Assembly: GCA_020845475.1 (NCBI GenBank)
Contig: JADLFN010000048.1
Location: 25,507 to 89,506 of the forward strand
DNA: 64,000 nt
Direction: 5' to 3'
Source of the DNA: Planctomycetota bacterium
GTDB taxonomy: Bacteria > Planctomycetota > UBA8742 > UBA2392
The position numbers and the translations under genes were made by a program. The notes below the pieces were generated by a model. That model saw nothing but the letters and a program-made list of their open reading frames with translations, made no database searches and was not told the origin of the DNA. This document shows positions 48,237-57,399 of this stretch, one piece after another. Every line of letters starts with the position of its first letter. Within the stretch, counting starts at the first letter, position 1.

Positions 48237-49655
48237 ATGGCCGAAACGCCCATTTCTGTACCGCATAACATCGAAGCCGAGCAGGCTGTGCTCGGCGCGA
48301 TCTTCATTGATAACGCCTGCCTGAGCGAAATCGCGCCGATTCTGAAATCGCCGGAGATGTTCTATCGCGCCTCGCACCAGCACATCTATGAAGCCATGAT
48401 GTCGCTTTCCGCGCGCGGCGCGGAGATTGACTGGGTGCATGTCTCTGAAGAAGTGCGCAAGCAGGGTGCCCTTGAAGCCTGCGGCGGCGCCGATCTGCTC
48501 AACGCTTACCTGAGCGAAGTTTCGCATGCTGTGCCCAGCGCCTATGGCGCGGGCGGCTATGCCACCATCGTGCGCGACCGCTATGTGCTGCGCGAGGTGG
48601 TGCACAGCACGGGCGAAATCCGCGCCATGGCCATGGAGGAAACGCGCTCGCCGCAAGAAGTGATTGAGACCATGGAGCGCAAGGTCTTTGAACTCGCAGC
48701 CGCGCGCTATCACGGCGAGACGCATAACTTTCTCGCGCTGCTGAACCAGGTGATTGAGCAGCAGCAGACGATGAAAGATTGGCGCGCAAGCCATGACAGC
48801 CACATTCTGCCCGGCCTCTCGAGCGGTTATTCCGACCTCGACCAGTTCACCACGGGCTGGAAGTCGGGCGAGCTGATTGTGGTCGGCGCGCGACCTGGCC
48901 AGGGCAAAACCTCGCTGGCGCTGAACATCGCCGAAAACGTGGCGCTGAGCACGCACGAGCGCCGCGAAGACGGCAAGGGCGGCGTGCTGCTGTTTTCGCT
49001 CGAAATGACGGGCACGGAAATCGTGCAGCGCATTCTGTGCGCGCGCGCGGGCGTGGATCTGCGCGCGGCCAAGCTTGGTATTTTCCACGGTGACGACGAG
49101 ACGCGGCTGAAACAGGCCAAGGCGCAACTGGCCAACGCGCAGATCTATATCGACGACAGCTTCACGCTCAATATGAGCGAAATCCGAAGCAAGGCGCGGC
49201 GCCTCAAGGAGCGCGCGGATATTGAGCTGATCATCGTTGATTACCTGCAGCTCGTGAAGGACAACGAAAAGCTCGACCGCCACCTGCAAATCGGCAACAT
49301 CTCGCGCGGCCTCAAGGCCCTGGCGCGCGAGCTGAAAGTGCCGGTGATCGCGGCCGCGCAATTGAATCGCGGCGTTGAGCAGCGAAGCACTCGCGAAAAA
49401 CGCCCGATGCTCGCCGACTTGCGCGAATCCGGCAGCATCGAGCAGGACGCCGACCAGGTGGTGATGATTTACCAGCAGATCGCCGAGGACGGCACCAACG
49501 CGCCCGGACAGGATTCCTACCCCGTCGATTTGATCGTGGCCAAGAACCGAAACGGGCCCACGGGCGACGTACACATGATGTTCCATAGAAGGTTCACGCG
49601 CTTCGAACTGGCTGCCAGAGCGCTGCCCAGCGATTTCGCACGCACGCCGGCGTAG
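48237..49655 (+). CDS. dnaB: Replicative DNA helicase
   Basis: 472 residues from ATG 48237. N-terminal primase-interacting domain (PHNIEAEQAVLGAIF), then the RecA-like core: Walker A GARPGQGKTSLA, Walker B IELIIVDYLQL and the arginine-finger region VKNRNGPTG-like AKNRNGPTG. DnaB unwinds DNA ahead of the fork. Length is typical. It is followed by an inverted repeat of period nine. Confidence 0.97.
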   Translation: MAETPISVPHNIEAEQAVLGAIFIDNACLSEIAPILKSPEMFYRASHQHIYEAMMSLSARGAEIDWVHVSEEVRKQGALEACGGADLLNAYLSEVSHAVPSAYGAGGYATIVRDRYVLREVVHSTGEIRAMAMEETRSPQEVIETMERKVFELAAARYHGETHNFLALLNQVIEQQQTMKDWRASHDSHILPGLSSGYSDLDQFTTGWKSGELIVVGARPGQGKTSLALNIAENVALSTHERREDGKGGVLLFSLEMTGTEIVQRILCARAGVDLRAAKLGIFHGDDETRLKQAKAQLANAQIYIDDSFTLNMSEIRSKARRLKERADIELIIVDYLQLVKDNEKLDRHLQIGNISRGLKALARELKVPVIAAAQLNRGVEQRSTREKRPMLADLRESGSIEQDADQVVMIYQQIAEDGTNAPGQDSYPVDLIVAKNRNGPTGDVHMMFHRRFTRFELAARALPSDFARTPA

Positions 49656-49664
49656 CGGCACAAC

Positions 49665-49764
49665 GGCGCAGGGATAAACAGGATAGGCAGGATTACAGGA
49701 CAACGGCGAGCCCTGCATTGACCTATGCGATTGAAATCCTGCCGATTTTGTCCATCCCTGCGCC
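49665..49764. repeat. Inverted pair of 9-nt-period repeats downstream of dnaB
   Basis: Left arm 49665-49696 begins GGCGCAGGGATAAACAGGAT and continues with GCAGGATTA; right arm 49733-49764 is its imperfect reverse complement (about 24 of 32 positions). Units CAGGGATAA, ACAGGATAG, GCAGGATTA. Confidence 0.82.
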
Positions 49765-49930
49765 TTTGGCTTTTCGGCTTTGTTTTTCTGTAAGGCAGCC
49801 GCCCGTAAACCCACATTCATAGCGGTTCCCCGCGTCCCATGTGAGGCGCTTTCCCCTGACATCTGTTGCCCCTCGTGCCCGCTTGCGGGCTTTGTCTTCC
49901 ATTGCGTTTGAAATCCAACTTGGGGAAACC

Positions 49931-50380
49931 ATGAAACTTGACACCGTTTCAAAGTGCCTGTTTGCGCTTGCGGCCGTCGCGGGTGCGTGTTTTTACGGCT
50001 ACGACGTGCTGACGCGCAGTGCTCAACCTGTTTACGCCAATTCATCTCTGGTCGGGAAAGACGGCTTCACCATCAACACGGTGAAAATGGACGCGAACCA
50101 CGAATACGTCGTGGTTACGACCTATGCCGAAAATCCATCGGCGCCGGGAGAAATGCGTCGCGTGATGATGTTTTACGAAGTACGCCAGGAGAATGAGGGC
50201 AAGGCCAAACTCTTTCTCGTTTGCACGCGTTGCATCGAATACGACGGCTTTGCCGACGCCTTTGGCTATGTGCCCAAGGACGACAACTCGCCCAAGACCA
50301 TGAAGAAGCTGTTCGAGGATGCCCAGAAGGCCGCAGCCGAGAGCAAGGCCAAGGCCGAGGAAAAAGACAGAAAACGGTAA
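49931..50380 (+). CDS. Small exported or anchored hypothetical protein
   Basis: 149 residues from ATG 49931. N-terminal hydrophobic segment MKLDTVSKCLFALAAVAGACFYGYDV acts as signal or anchor; the middle reads ITVNTVKMDANHEYVVVTTYAE-like beta strands, and the C-terminus is acidic-basic helical (EDAQKAAAESKAKAEEKDRKR). Two cysteines (FLVCTRC) suggest metal or redox. Unknown family. Confidence 0.68.
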   Translation: MKLDTVSKCLFALAAVAGACFYGYDVLTRSAQPVYANSSLVGKDGFTINTVKMDANHEYVVVTTYAENPSAPGEMRRVMMFYEVRQENEGKAKLFLVCTRCIEYDGFADAFGYVPKDDNSPKTMKKLFEDAQKAAAESKAKAEEKDRKR

Positions 50381-50474
50381 TTCGGCCACGGGGACTGCTT
50401 TTTCCATGGCAGTCCCCACACTTGGCCACGGCGTGTAAATGAGCTAGAAGTGCACTCCTTACACAGGTGACGCC

Positions 50475-53400
50475 ATGGCCAAGAAACCCGAACCCGAACG
50501 CAAGATCCGACTTCCCGGCGGCAGTGACCAGAGCCTTTCCGGGCGCGGCCCTGCCGTGCCGCAGCGCGGCCCCGCACCCCGTGCAGCGGCGCCCTCGCCT
50601 TCGGGCCCGCCCACGGATGATGTAGGCCGCGCCGTCCAGAATCTCGAGCGCAGCGCGCAGGTACGCAGCAAGCATGATCTGCCGGACCGCGTCAAAGTCA
50701 TCACGCCCGACGTCATCAAGGGCATCGTTCATTCGATCATCGACAAATATGTAACCGATGGCGTGACGGCTGATGAGCTCGCGCAGCTCACCGCCGACAA
50801 CACGCAGATGCAGCTCAAGATGCAGCAAGTGCAGGGCCGCGAACAGGGTCTGCGCGACGAGATTGCGCGCCTGCAAGGCTACGTGGATGAATTGCAGGGC
50901 ATGCTTGACCAGAACGTTCAGGGCCGCGCCAGCGCCGACCAGAACACGCAGTACTACGAAGCGCAGATTCGCGAGTTGCAGCAGAAGAACGCCCAGATGG
51001 TGGACCTCTACGCCGACGCCCAGCGCCAGGTGGAGGAAGCCTCGGCGTCCATGCAGGAAAGCGAAGCCGCGCTGGATCACACGGCGGGCGAACTGGTGGC
51101 GGCGCAAGACGCGCTGGCGGCGGCCAACTCGGAGCTTGAATCGCTGCGCGCAGGCCAGACGACGGAGCACCAGGAGGCGGAGCAATTCGCTGAGCAACTG
51201 GGATCCGACCTTGAGGCTGCCAAGGCGCAAGCGGCGGAGTTGCAGTCGCGCGTCGAAGAGCTGGAAACCACGCTGGCCGAACGCGACGAGGCCATCAACC
51301 AGGAAAAACAGGCCCGCGAGCGCGCAGAGCGCGAAGTGGACGAAGCCAACGCCCGCGCCACGGCCACGGAAGCCGCCAGCGAGAAGCTGCGTAAAGACAC
51401 CACCGCCGCGGAGAAGTACGAGGCGCGCATCTCCGAGCTTGAGGGTGAGCTTTCGGTCGCGCGCGAAAAAGTGGTCAACGCCACGGAAAGCGCCAGCGGC
51501 AGCCAGCGCGAGTTGCAGGACAAACTCAAGCGCCTGCAGGATCAGGTGCGCGACTATGGCGTAAAAGAGCGCAAGTACGAGCAGATCGACGCCGAACTCG
51601 AGAAGCTGCGCACCAGTGAAGGCAAGTGGCTTGAAGAAAAGCGCAATATCGCCGCGCAGCTTTCCCATGAAACAAACCTGCGCCGCGAAGCCGAGCAGAA
51701 GCTCAAGGCGATCGAGAAGGGCGAAATCGTGCCCGGCGGCAAGGCGCTGGAAGATCGCCTGGCCGAAGAGCGCAAGAAGAACGAAGCCGAGCTCGCCCGC
51801 CTCAACGAACACGTGAAAAAGGCAGAAAAGGAAGCCGCGCTGGCCAAACAAGCGGCCGAGAAGCAGGCCGAATTGCACAAGGAAGTGACGCAGCGCGATG
51901 AGCGCATCACGCAGCTGGAAAAACAACTGGCCGAGGCCAAAGGCCAGGCGGCCGTGGGCGGCGAGCACGCCAAAGGCGAACTCTCAAAAGCCGACGAGAA
52001 AATCAAGAAGCTCAACGAGCAGGTGCGCGAGCTTTCGATGATCGCGCGCAAGTACGACAACGTCGCCGCCGACCTCGAAGCGCTGCGCGTAGCCGAGGGC
52101 AAGTGGCTGGAAGAAAAGCGCGTCATGGCCTCGCAGGTCACGCACGAAGCCGATTTGCGCAAGAAACTTGAAGCGCAGATGGGCGGCATGCAGGCCGGCG
52201 ATGTGGTGCCCAAGACCAAACTCGACGATGCCGAAAAACAGCTCAAGGCGGCGCGCGAGGAACTGGAAGCTCTCAAAAAAAAACTCCTGATCCAGGAGGA
52301 GATGACCCGGAATCTGCAAAGCGCAAGCGAAAGTAAGGTCAATGAGCGCGCGCTTTCGCTGCTCGAGGATGAAGTGGAGCGCCTGACGCGCGCGCTCGAT
52401 GAAGCCCGCCGCCAGAACGACACGATGGTGCAGGAGCTGGCGCACAAGAACGCGGATTCCAAGCGCGTGAGCATGGTGCAATCCGAGTTGGCGCGAACCA
52501 AAGCCGACCTTGAAATCGCCCGCAGCGAACGCGACGGCGCCTACACGGATCTCAATGTCTTCAAGGAACAGCTTGCGAACGAGCGCAAGCTCGCCGAACA
52601 GCGCAGCGCCGCCCCCGATAAGGAACTCGAGGGCAAACTTCACGCGCGCGACGTGCAGTTGACCGTAGCGCAGCAGCAGATCCTTGACTTCAAAACGGAG
52701 ATCACGCTTTACGAAGAGAGCTCGAGCGCGGCCCAGCGCGAGCGCGATGAAGCGCGGCGTGAAGCCGAACGCCGGCAGTCTGAAATCGAGAAGTTGCAGG
52801 CTCAGCTCGACAAGCAGCGCGAAAGGAACCGGGAAATCGACGCCCTTACGCAAGAGCGCGTGCGCGCCGAGGTTGCACGTGACGAAGCACAGCGCGAGCT
52901 CGAAAAGGCGCGCCAGGAACAGGAAAAGGCCGTAGCCCAGCAGGAAAAACTGCGCGAGCGAATCCGCGAGCTTGAAGAGAAGTCAGGCCAGTTGACGGCC
53001 GCCCTGGCGCAGCGCGAACAGACGGCCCAGGAACTTCACGTCGCTCAGACCGAACTCGAAAAATTAAAGGCCGAAGTGACCGAGCTTGAGGCCCAGTCAA
53101 CCGAGAAGATCGAAATCGAAAAGGAAGTAGCCGCGCGCTCGCTTTCCGTGATGGAGGCGGAAAACGAGCGGCTGCGCAACCGTATCGAGGAGATCACGGG
53201 CAAGCGCGATGAACTGCGCGTAGGCCTTGAGCAGGCCATGGCCGAGATCAAGGGCCTTCAGGAACAGTTGGCAAAAGTCGGCCACGAAGAGCGAGGCGCG
53301 GAGAAGCAACTTGCCGAAGCCCAGCAATTGCTTGCCGAGTCCGAGCAGCGCATCAAGGAACTCGAAAACCAGAATGGCGAGCTTGGCGCCGCCGCGGCTA

Positions 53401-54338
53401 CGGCTGCCCAGGTCGCCCGCGAGCTCGAGGAAGCGCGCGGTGTGAATGCCCAGCTTGCACAGGAGGCCGACGGCCTCAAGGAGCAACTCGCCGAAGCACA
53501 ACTGGAGACCGAGCAGGCCGAGGCTTTCGCGGAGAAGGAGAAAGCCGCGCGCCACGAGCACGAAGTGTCGCTGGCTGAAGTGCGTGCGCGCCTGGAAGCT
53601 GAGATGCAGGTACGGATCGAGCGCGACCGGCGCATCACGGTGCTGGAGGCCGAAGTTTCAGAGGAGCGCGAAAAGCGCATGAATTCCGCGCCTGCTTCCG
53701 CCATGGAATCGCTTGCGGCCGCCGTGGAAAGCGAGCGCAAGCTGGCCGACGACAGGCTTGCGGCCGAGCGCGACAAGTGGGAGACGCGACACAAGGCTGA
53801 TCTCGAGGAATTGCAGCGCCAGCGCGATCTGACGCGGGAAGCGGAAATGGAGGCGGCCGCAATCCAGGATCGCATCGACGAGCTCGAGGGCAAGAGCCAG
53901 GAAGCGAAGCAGGAGAGCATTGAAGCCAAGCGGCTTTCCGGCCAGCGCCGCGCCCAGATCGAGCGCATGCAGGCGGAAGTCGAGCGCGCGCGGACGTCGG
54001 AACACGAAAAGGAAGTCTATTGGAAGAACGAGATGATCTCGCTCGAAACCAAGATACGCAGCCATCTTGAGGCCGCCGAGCGCAAGGAACCGGGCGCTGA
54101 CACGCGCATGGTGCGAGTGCTCGAAGAGGTCGGCGTTGGGGTGTTCGAGAAATACGCCAAAGCGCGCAAACGCCTGAACAAGCTGGAGAAGGATCACGAG
54201 GCCGCAGGCGTGAAGATCAAGACGCTGCAGAAAGTCATTGATGCGCACCAGAAGCAGGGCGCATTGCTCAAGAAACTGGAAGAACAGTCTGCGTCAGATG
54301 CACCCAAGCGCACGGGCAGAGTGCGCAAGAAGAAATGA
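50475..54338 (+). CDS. Giant coiled-coil protein, 1287 residues
   Basis: Starts with a Pro/Ala-rich segment (~1-55), a short conserved-looking block (LPDRVKVITPDVIKGIVHSIIDKYVTDGVTADEL, in part) and then nearly unbroken heptads to the end (LEKQLAEAKGQAAVGGEHA, SELEGELSVAREKV, etc.), closing in KKK. Several coil breaks carry repeated phrases, e.g. REAEQKLKAIEKGEIVPGG and RKKLEAQMGGMQAGDVVP, hinting at internal duplication. No Walker motif, signal peptide or membrane helix. It resembles cytoskeletal or structural coiled-coil proteins; the downstream lipoprotein overlaps by four bases. Confidence 0.85.
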   Translation: MAKKPEPERKIRLPGGSDQSLSGRGPAVPQRGPAPRAAAPSPSGPPTDDVGRAVQNLERSAQVRSKHDLPDRVKVITPDVIKGIVHSIIDKYVTDGVTADELAQLTADNTQMQLKMQQVQGREQGLRDEIARLQGYVDELQGMLDQNVQGRASADQNTQYYEAQIRELQQKNAQMVDLYADAQRQVEEASASMQESEAALDHTAGELVAAQDALAAANSELESLRAGQTTEHQEAEQFAEQLGSDLEAAKAQAAELQSRVEELETTLAERDEAINQEKQARERAEREVDEANARATATEAASEKLRKDTTAAEKYEARISELEGELSVAREKVVNATESASGSQRELQDKLKRLQDQVRDYGVKERKYEQIDAELEKLRTSEGKWLEEKRNIAAQLSHETNLRREAEQKLKAIEKGEIVPGGKALEDRLAEERKKNEAELARLNEHVKKAEKEAALAKQAAEKQAELHKEVTQRDERITQLEKQLAEAKGQAAVGGEHAKGELSKADEKIKKLNEQVRELSMIARKYDNVAADLEALRVAEGKWLEEKRVMASQVTHEADLRKKLEAQMGGMQAGDVVPKTKLDDAEKQLKAAREELEALKKKLLIQEEMTRNLQSASESKVNERALSLLEDEVERLTRALDEARRQNDTMVQELAHKNADSKRVSMVQSELARTKADLEIARSERDGAYTDLNVFKEQLANERKLAEQRSAAPDKELEGKLHARDVQLTVAQQQILDFKTEITLYEESSSAAQRERDEARREAERRQSEIEKLQAQLDKQRERNREIDALTQERVRAEVARDEAQRELEKARQEQEKAVAQQEKLRERIRELEEKSGQLTAALAQREQTAQELHVAQTELEKLKAEVTELEAQSTEKIEIEKEVAARSLSVMEAENERLRNRIEEITGKRDELRVGLEQAMAEIKGLQEQLAKVGHEERGAEKQLAEAQQLLAESEQRIKELENQNGELGAAAATAAQVARELEEARGVNAQLAQEADGLKEQLAEAQLETEQAEAFAEKEKAARHEHEVSLAEVRARLEAEMQVRIERDRRITVLEAEVSEEREKRMNSAPASAMESLAAAVESERKLADDRLAAERDKWETRHKADLEELQRQRDLTREAEMEAAAIQDRIDELEGKSQEAKQESIEAKRLSGQRRAQIERMQAEVERARTSEHEKEVYWKNEMISLETKIRSHLEAAERKEPGADTRMVRVLEEVGVGVFEKYAKARKRLNKLEKDHEAAGVKIKTLQKVIDAHQKQGALLKKLEEQSASDAPKRTGRVRKKK

Positions 54339-54352
54339 CGGGAGGGCGATTC

Positions 54353-54886
54353 ATGAACCGTATTTCGATGGGCGTGCTGGCATTGATGGCGCTGCTGTTG
54401 GCGGGCTGCGGGCCGCCGCGCTTTTTCGCTGTTGAAGAAATGAACGAAGCCGAACTTCGCAGCACTCCGTCTTTTTCCGCGAGCAACGTGGAGTGGGATT
54501 TCAAGCGACCGGACACGTGGGAGATTTCGGACAAGGACTGGAACGAGATGCACTCGCGCAGCAACAGCGTTTATCTGCGCACGGTCAACGGCAACAGCCA
54601 GCGTCCGATCTATCTCGGCTCCAAGGACGGCGCGACGATTGAGATGACCATTAAACACATCGATCGCGGCCACTACACGTTTTTCACTTACTCTCCGGCC
54701 GTGATTGAAGCGCACCTCTTAATCAAGAACGCCGCAGGCAAGACGCTCTTCAAGGGTACGGGCAAAGGTCGAACCCGCGAAGGCGGCTGGGACAAGGCTG
54801 GAGACGGCGGCCGCCTCGACGGCGCCCACGAAGACGTGGCCTGGGCGATTCGCGACCTGCTGAATTACTACGACGGCAAGAAGTAA
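54353..54886 (+). CDS. Lipoprotein co-translated with the coiled-coil protein
   Basis: 177 residues from ATG 54353, with GGGAGGG upstream. Signal peptide with lipobox LLAGC (ALMALLLAGCG). The mature part is beta-rich (WDFKRPDTWEI, YTFFTYSPAVIEAHLLIKNA) and ends in a charged helical segment. An alternative ATG 54335 overlaps the coiled-coil stop. No assigned family. Confidence 0.75.
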   Translation: MNRISMGVLALMALLLAGCGPPRFFAVEEMNEAELRSTPSFSASNVEWDFKRPDTWEISDKDWNEMHSRSNSVYLRTVNGNSQRPIYLGSKDGATIEMTIKHIDRGHYTFFTYSPAVIEAHLLIKNAAGKTLFKGTGKGRTREGGWDKAGDGGRLDGAHEDVAWAIRDLLNYYDGKK

Positions 54887-54908
54887 CGGTCAGGAAACCG
54901 CAACTGCC

Positions 54909-54988
54909 ATCCACAGATAGCGCAGAAGTTCACAGATGACGGCCGAGGCAAAGGCTTCTTATCTGTGTCATCTGCGTAATCTGTGGAT
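54909..54988. repeat. Inverted pair of 9-nt-period ATCTGNGNN repeats
   Basis: Left arm 54909-54937, right arm 54961-54988 (ATCTGTGTC ATCTGCGTA ATCTGTGGA). Between convergent lipoprotein and acs genes. Confidence 0.85.
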
Positions 54989-55000
54989 TGCCTTTGCAGG

Positions 55001-56941
55001 CTATTTCTTGGCCTTGTGGTCGTTGACGATCTTCTCCACCACGCCCGGGTCGGCCAGCGTTGTGATATCGCCCAGCTGCGAGTACTCGCCCGCCGCAATC
55101 TTGCGCAGAATGCGCCGCATGATTTTGCCGCTGCGCGTCTTGGGCAGGCCCGCCACGATCTGGATGTGGTCGGGTGTGGCAATGGGTCCAATCTCGCGCC
55201 GCACCGCCGCCTTCAGGCCGCCTATCAATTCATCGTGCGGCGTTTTCTCATACTCCGGCTTGATGACGACAAACGCATAAATGCCCGTGCCCTTGATGTC
55301 GTGCGGAAAGCCCGTCACCGCCGCTTCCGCCACGGCTTCGTGGGTAATCAGTGCGCTCTCGATTTCTGCTGTGCCCAGGCGGTGGCCGCTCACGTTAATC
55401 ACGTCATCGACGCGGCCCGTGATCCAGTAATAGCCGTCCTCGTCGCGCTTGCAGCCGTCGCCCGTGAAATAGAGTCCCGGATACGTCGAGAAGTAGGTCT
55501 GCTTGAAGCGCGAATGGTCGCCGTAGATCGTGCGCGCCTGGCCCGGCCACGAGCCGCGCAGGCACAGATTGCCGCTGACGTTGTTGCCCGTCAGCTCCTT
55601 GCCGCGCTCGTCAACAATCACCGGCTGCACGCCAAAGAACGGCAGCGTAGCCGAGCCCGGTTTGCAGGGTGTAACGCCGGGCAGCGGTGTAATGAGGATG
55701 CCGCCGGTTTCGGTTTGCCACCAGGTATCGACGACGGCGCAGTTGCCCTCGCCGACGACGTCGTGGTACCACTCCCAGACCTCGGGGTTGATCGGCTCAC
55801 CTACGCTTCCGAGCACGCGCAGCGTGTCGCGCTTGTACTTCGTGACGAACTTGTCGCCCTCGCGCAGGATCGCGCGCAGCGCCGTGGGCGCGGTGTAGAA
55901 AATGGTCGCGCCGATGTCGTCGCAGATCTGCCAGTAGCGGCCGGCGTCGGGATACGTGGGAATGCTCTCGAAGATTACGGTGGTCGCGCCGTTGGCCAGC
56001 GGGCCATACACGATATAGCTGTGGCCCGTGACCCAGCCCACGTCTGCGGCGCAGAAGTGAACGTCAGACTCGCCGCAATCAAACACGTATTTGTGAGTCA
56101 TGGCCGCGTAAAGCAGGTAGCCCGCCGTGGTGTGCATCAGCCCCTTGGGTTTGCCGGTGCTGCCGCTGGTGTAGAGAATGAACAGCGGGTCTTCGCTGTG
56201 CATCCATTCGCAGGGGCAAGTGCTGCGTTGTTTGTCCATTTCGTCAGCAAGCCAGAAATCGCGGCCGGATTGCATCGGTACCTCGGCGTCAGTGCGCTTT
56301 GCAACGAGCACCGTCTTGACCGTGTCGAGGCCCTCAAGGGCCTGATCGCAGGTCTTTTTCAACGCAAGGCGCTTGCCGCCGCGCAGGCCTTCGTTGGAGG
56401 TAATCAGCATTTTGCAGCCGGCATCGATCAAGCGCCCGCGCAATGACTCCGCCGAGAAACCCGCGAACACCACACTGTGCACCGCGCCAATGCGCGCGCA
56501 GGCCAGCATCGCAAACGCGGCTTGAGGAATCATCGGCAGGTAAATGCAAACACGGTCGCCCTTGCGGATACCGTGGGCCAGCAGCACGTTGGCCAGTTTG
56601 GCGACCTGGTGCTTCAGTTCGCGATAGCTGATGCGTTCGTATTGGCCGGGTTCATCCTTGGCCCAGATGATCGCGATCTTTTCGGGCGTAGCAGCGGCGT
56701 GGCGATCAACACAGTTGAAGCAAGCGTTCAACAGGCCGCCGCCGAACCACGAGAAATCCACGGCCTGGGTGTCGTGATCGAGGATGTTGTGCGGGTGGTG
56801 ATACCAGGTCAGGTCCTTGGCCTGCTCGCGCCAGAACTCTTCGGGCTTGGTAATGGATGCCTTGTACATGCGCTTGTACTCGGCCATGCCGCTGATGTGC
56901 GCGCCCTTGGCAATGCGCGCCTTGACGGGAATCGTGGTCAT
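55001..56941 (-). CDS. acs: Acetyl-CoA synthetase (AMP-forming)
   Basis: 646 residues from ATG 56941 with an AGGAGG site 7 bases upstream. Adenylate-forming enzyme family: phosphate loop [16 protein letters not shown] loop [10 protein letters not shown], hinge [24 protein letters not shown] (in part), and the acetylatable Lys in [15 protein letters not shown]. Converts acetate (or propionate) and CoA to acyl-CoA. Specificity is not read with certainty. Confidence 0.96.
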   Translation of the reverse strand: MTTIPVKARIAKGAHISGMAEYKRMYKASITKPEEFWREQAKDLTWYHHPHNILDHDTQAVDFSWFGGGLLNACFNCVDRHAAATPEKIAIIWAKDEPGQYERISYRELKHQVAKLANVLLAHGIRKGDRVCIYLPMIPQAAFAMLACARIGAVHSVVFAGFSAESLRGRLIDAGCKMLITSNEGLRGGKRLALKKTCDQALEGLDTVKTVLVAKRTDAEVPMQSGRDFWLADEMDKQRSTCPCEWMHSEDPLFILYTSGSTGKPKGLMHTTAGYLLYAAMTHKYVFDCGESDVHFCAADVGWVTGHSYIVYGPLANGATTVIFESIPTYPDAGRYWQICDDIGATIFYTAPTALRAILREGDKFVTKYKRDTLRVLGSVGEPINPEVWEWYHDVVGEGNCAVVDTWWQTETGGILITPLPGVTPCKPGSATLPFFGVQPVIVDERGKELTGNNVSGNLCLRGSWPGQARTIYGDHSRFKQTYFSTYPGLYFTGDGCKRDEDGYYWITGRVDDVINVSGHRLGTAEIESALITHEAVAEAAVTGFPHDIKGTGIYAFVVIKPEYEKTPHDELIGGLKAAVRREIGPIATPDHIQIVAGLPKTRSGKIMRRILRKIAAGEYSQLGDITTLADPGVVEKIVNDHKAKK

Positions 56942-57399
56942 CGGTTCCTCCTGTGCAGCGAATGTAAGCATGCGGCTGCAAGAGTCCATGGGCGTTGAGG
57001 AAACGTCTGCGTGTGACGGCGGCAGCGCAGGCCGCGCTATGGGCTCATTTCTGGGTTCCTGAGAACGTGAAACCCGGTGCAAGAGCGGACCGGGTTCAAG
57101 TGGTTAGAGCGTCCGTGAATGTCCGGAGCCAGCCATCCTTGCCCGTGCAACTGCCGTTCCTCTTGGGGCAATGCGCGCGAGATTTTGTGGTGCGTGGGCA
57201 CGCTTTGTCGGACGAAAGGTTCGATTGTGCAACTTTTTGTGTCATCGCCGTGTCATTGAATTGTTGTAATTAGGGCGGCAACGGAGTACATTTCAACCAC
57301 GCGTAGAAAACCAATTTCAAGGGCCGATCAACCTGTCAAGCGTTTTTGACAGGTTTGGCTGCATTGACTTTGACCGTGTAATCACAGGGGCAACTTTCC
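56942..57399. other. Divergent acs / surface-protein spacer, 458 bp
   Basis: No gene seen. A perfect hairpin at 57330-57355 (AACCTGTCAA, GCGTTT, TTGACAGGTT) sits 45 bp before the surface-protein start and may be a leader or operator. No tRNA: the D-arm-like GGTTAGAGCG near 57101 has no partner arms. Confidence 0.5.
57330..57355 (+). promoter_or_regulatory. Palindrome in the leader of the surface-protein gene
   Basis: 10-bp perfect arms AACCTGTCAA / TTGACAGGTT, 6-base loop. Operator or RNA hairpin; function unknown. Confidence 0.45.

Noticed and set aside
57083..57140. tRNA-like D-arm sequence GGTTAGAGCG
   Set aside because: No matching acceptor, anticodon or T arms could be built around it.
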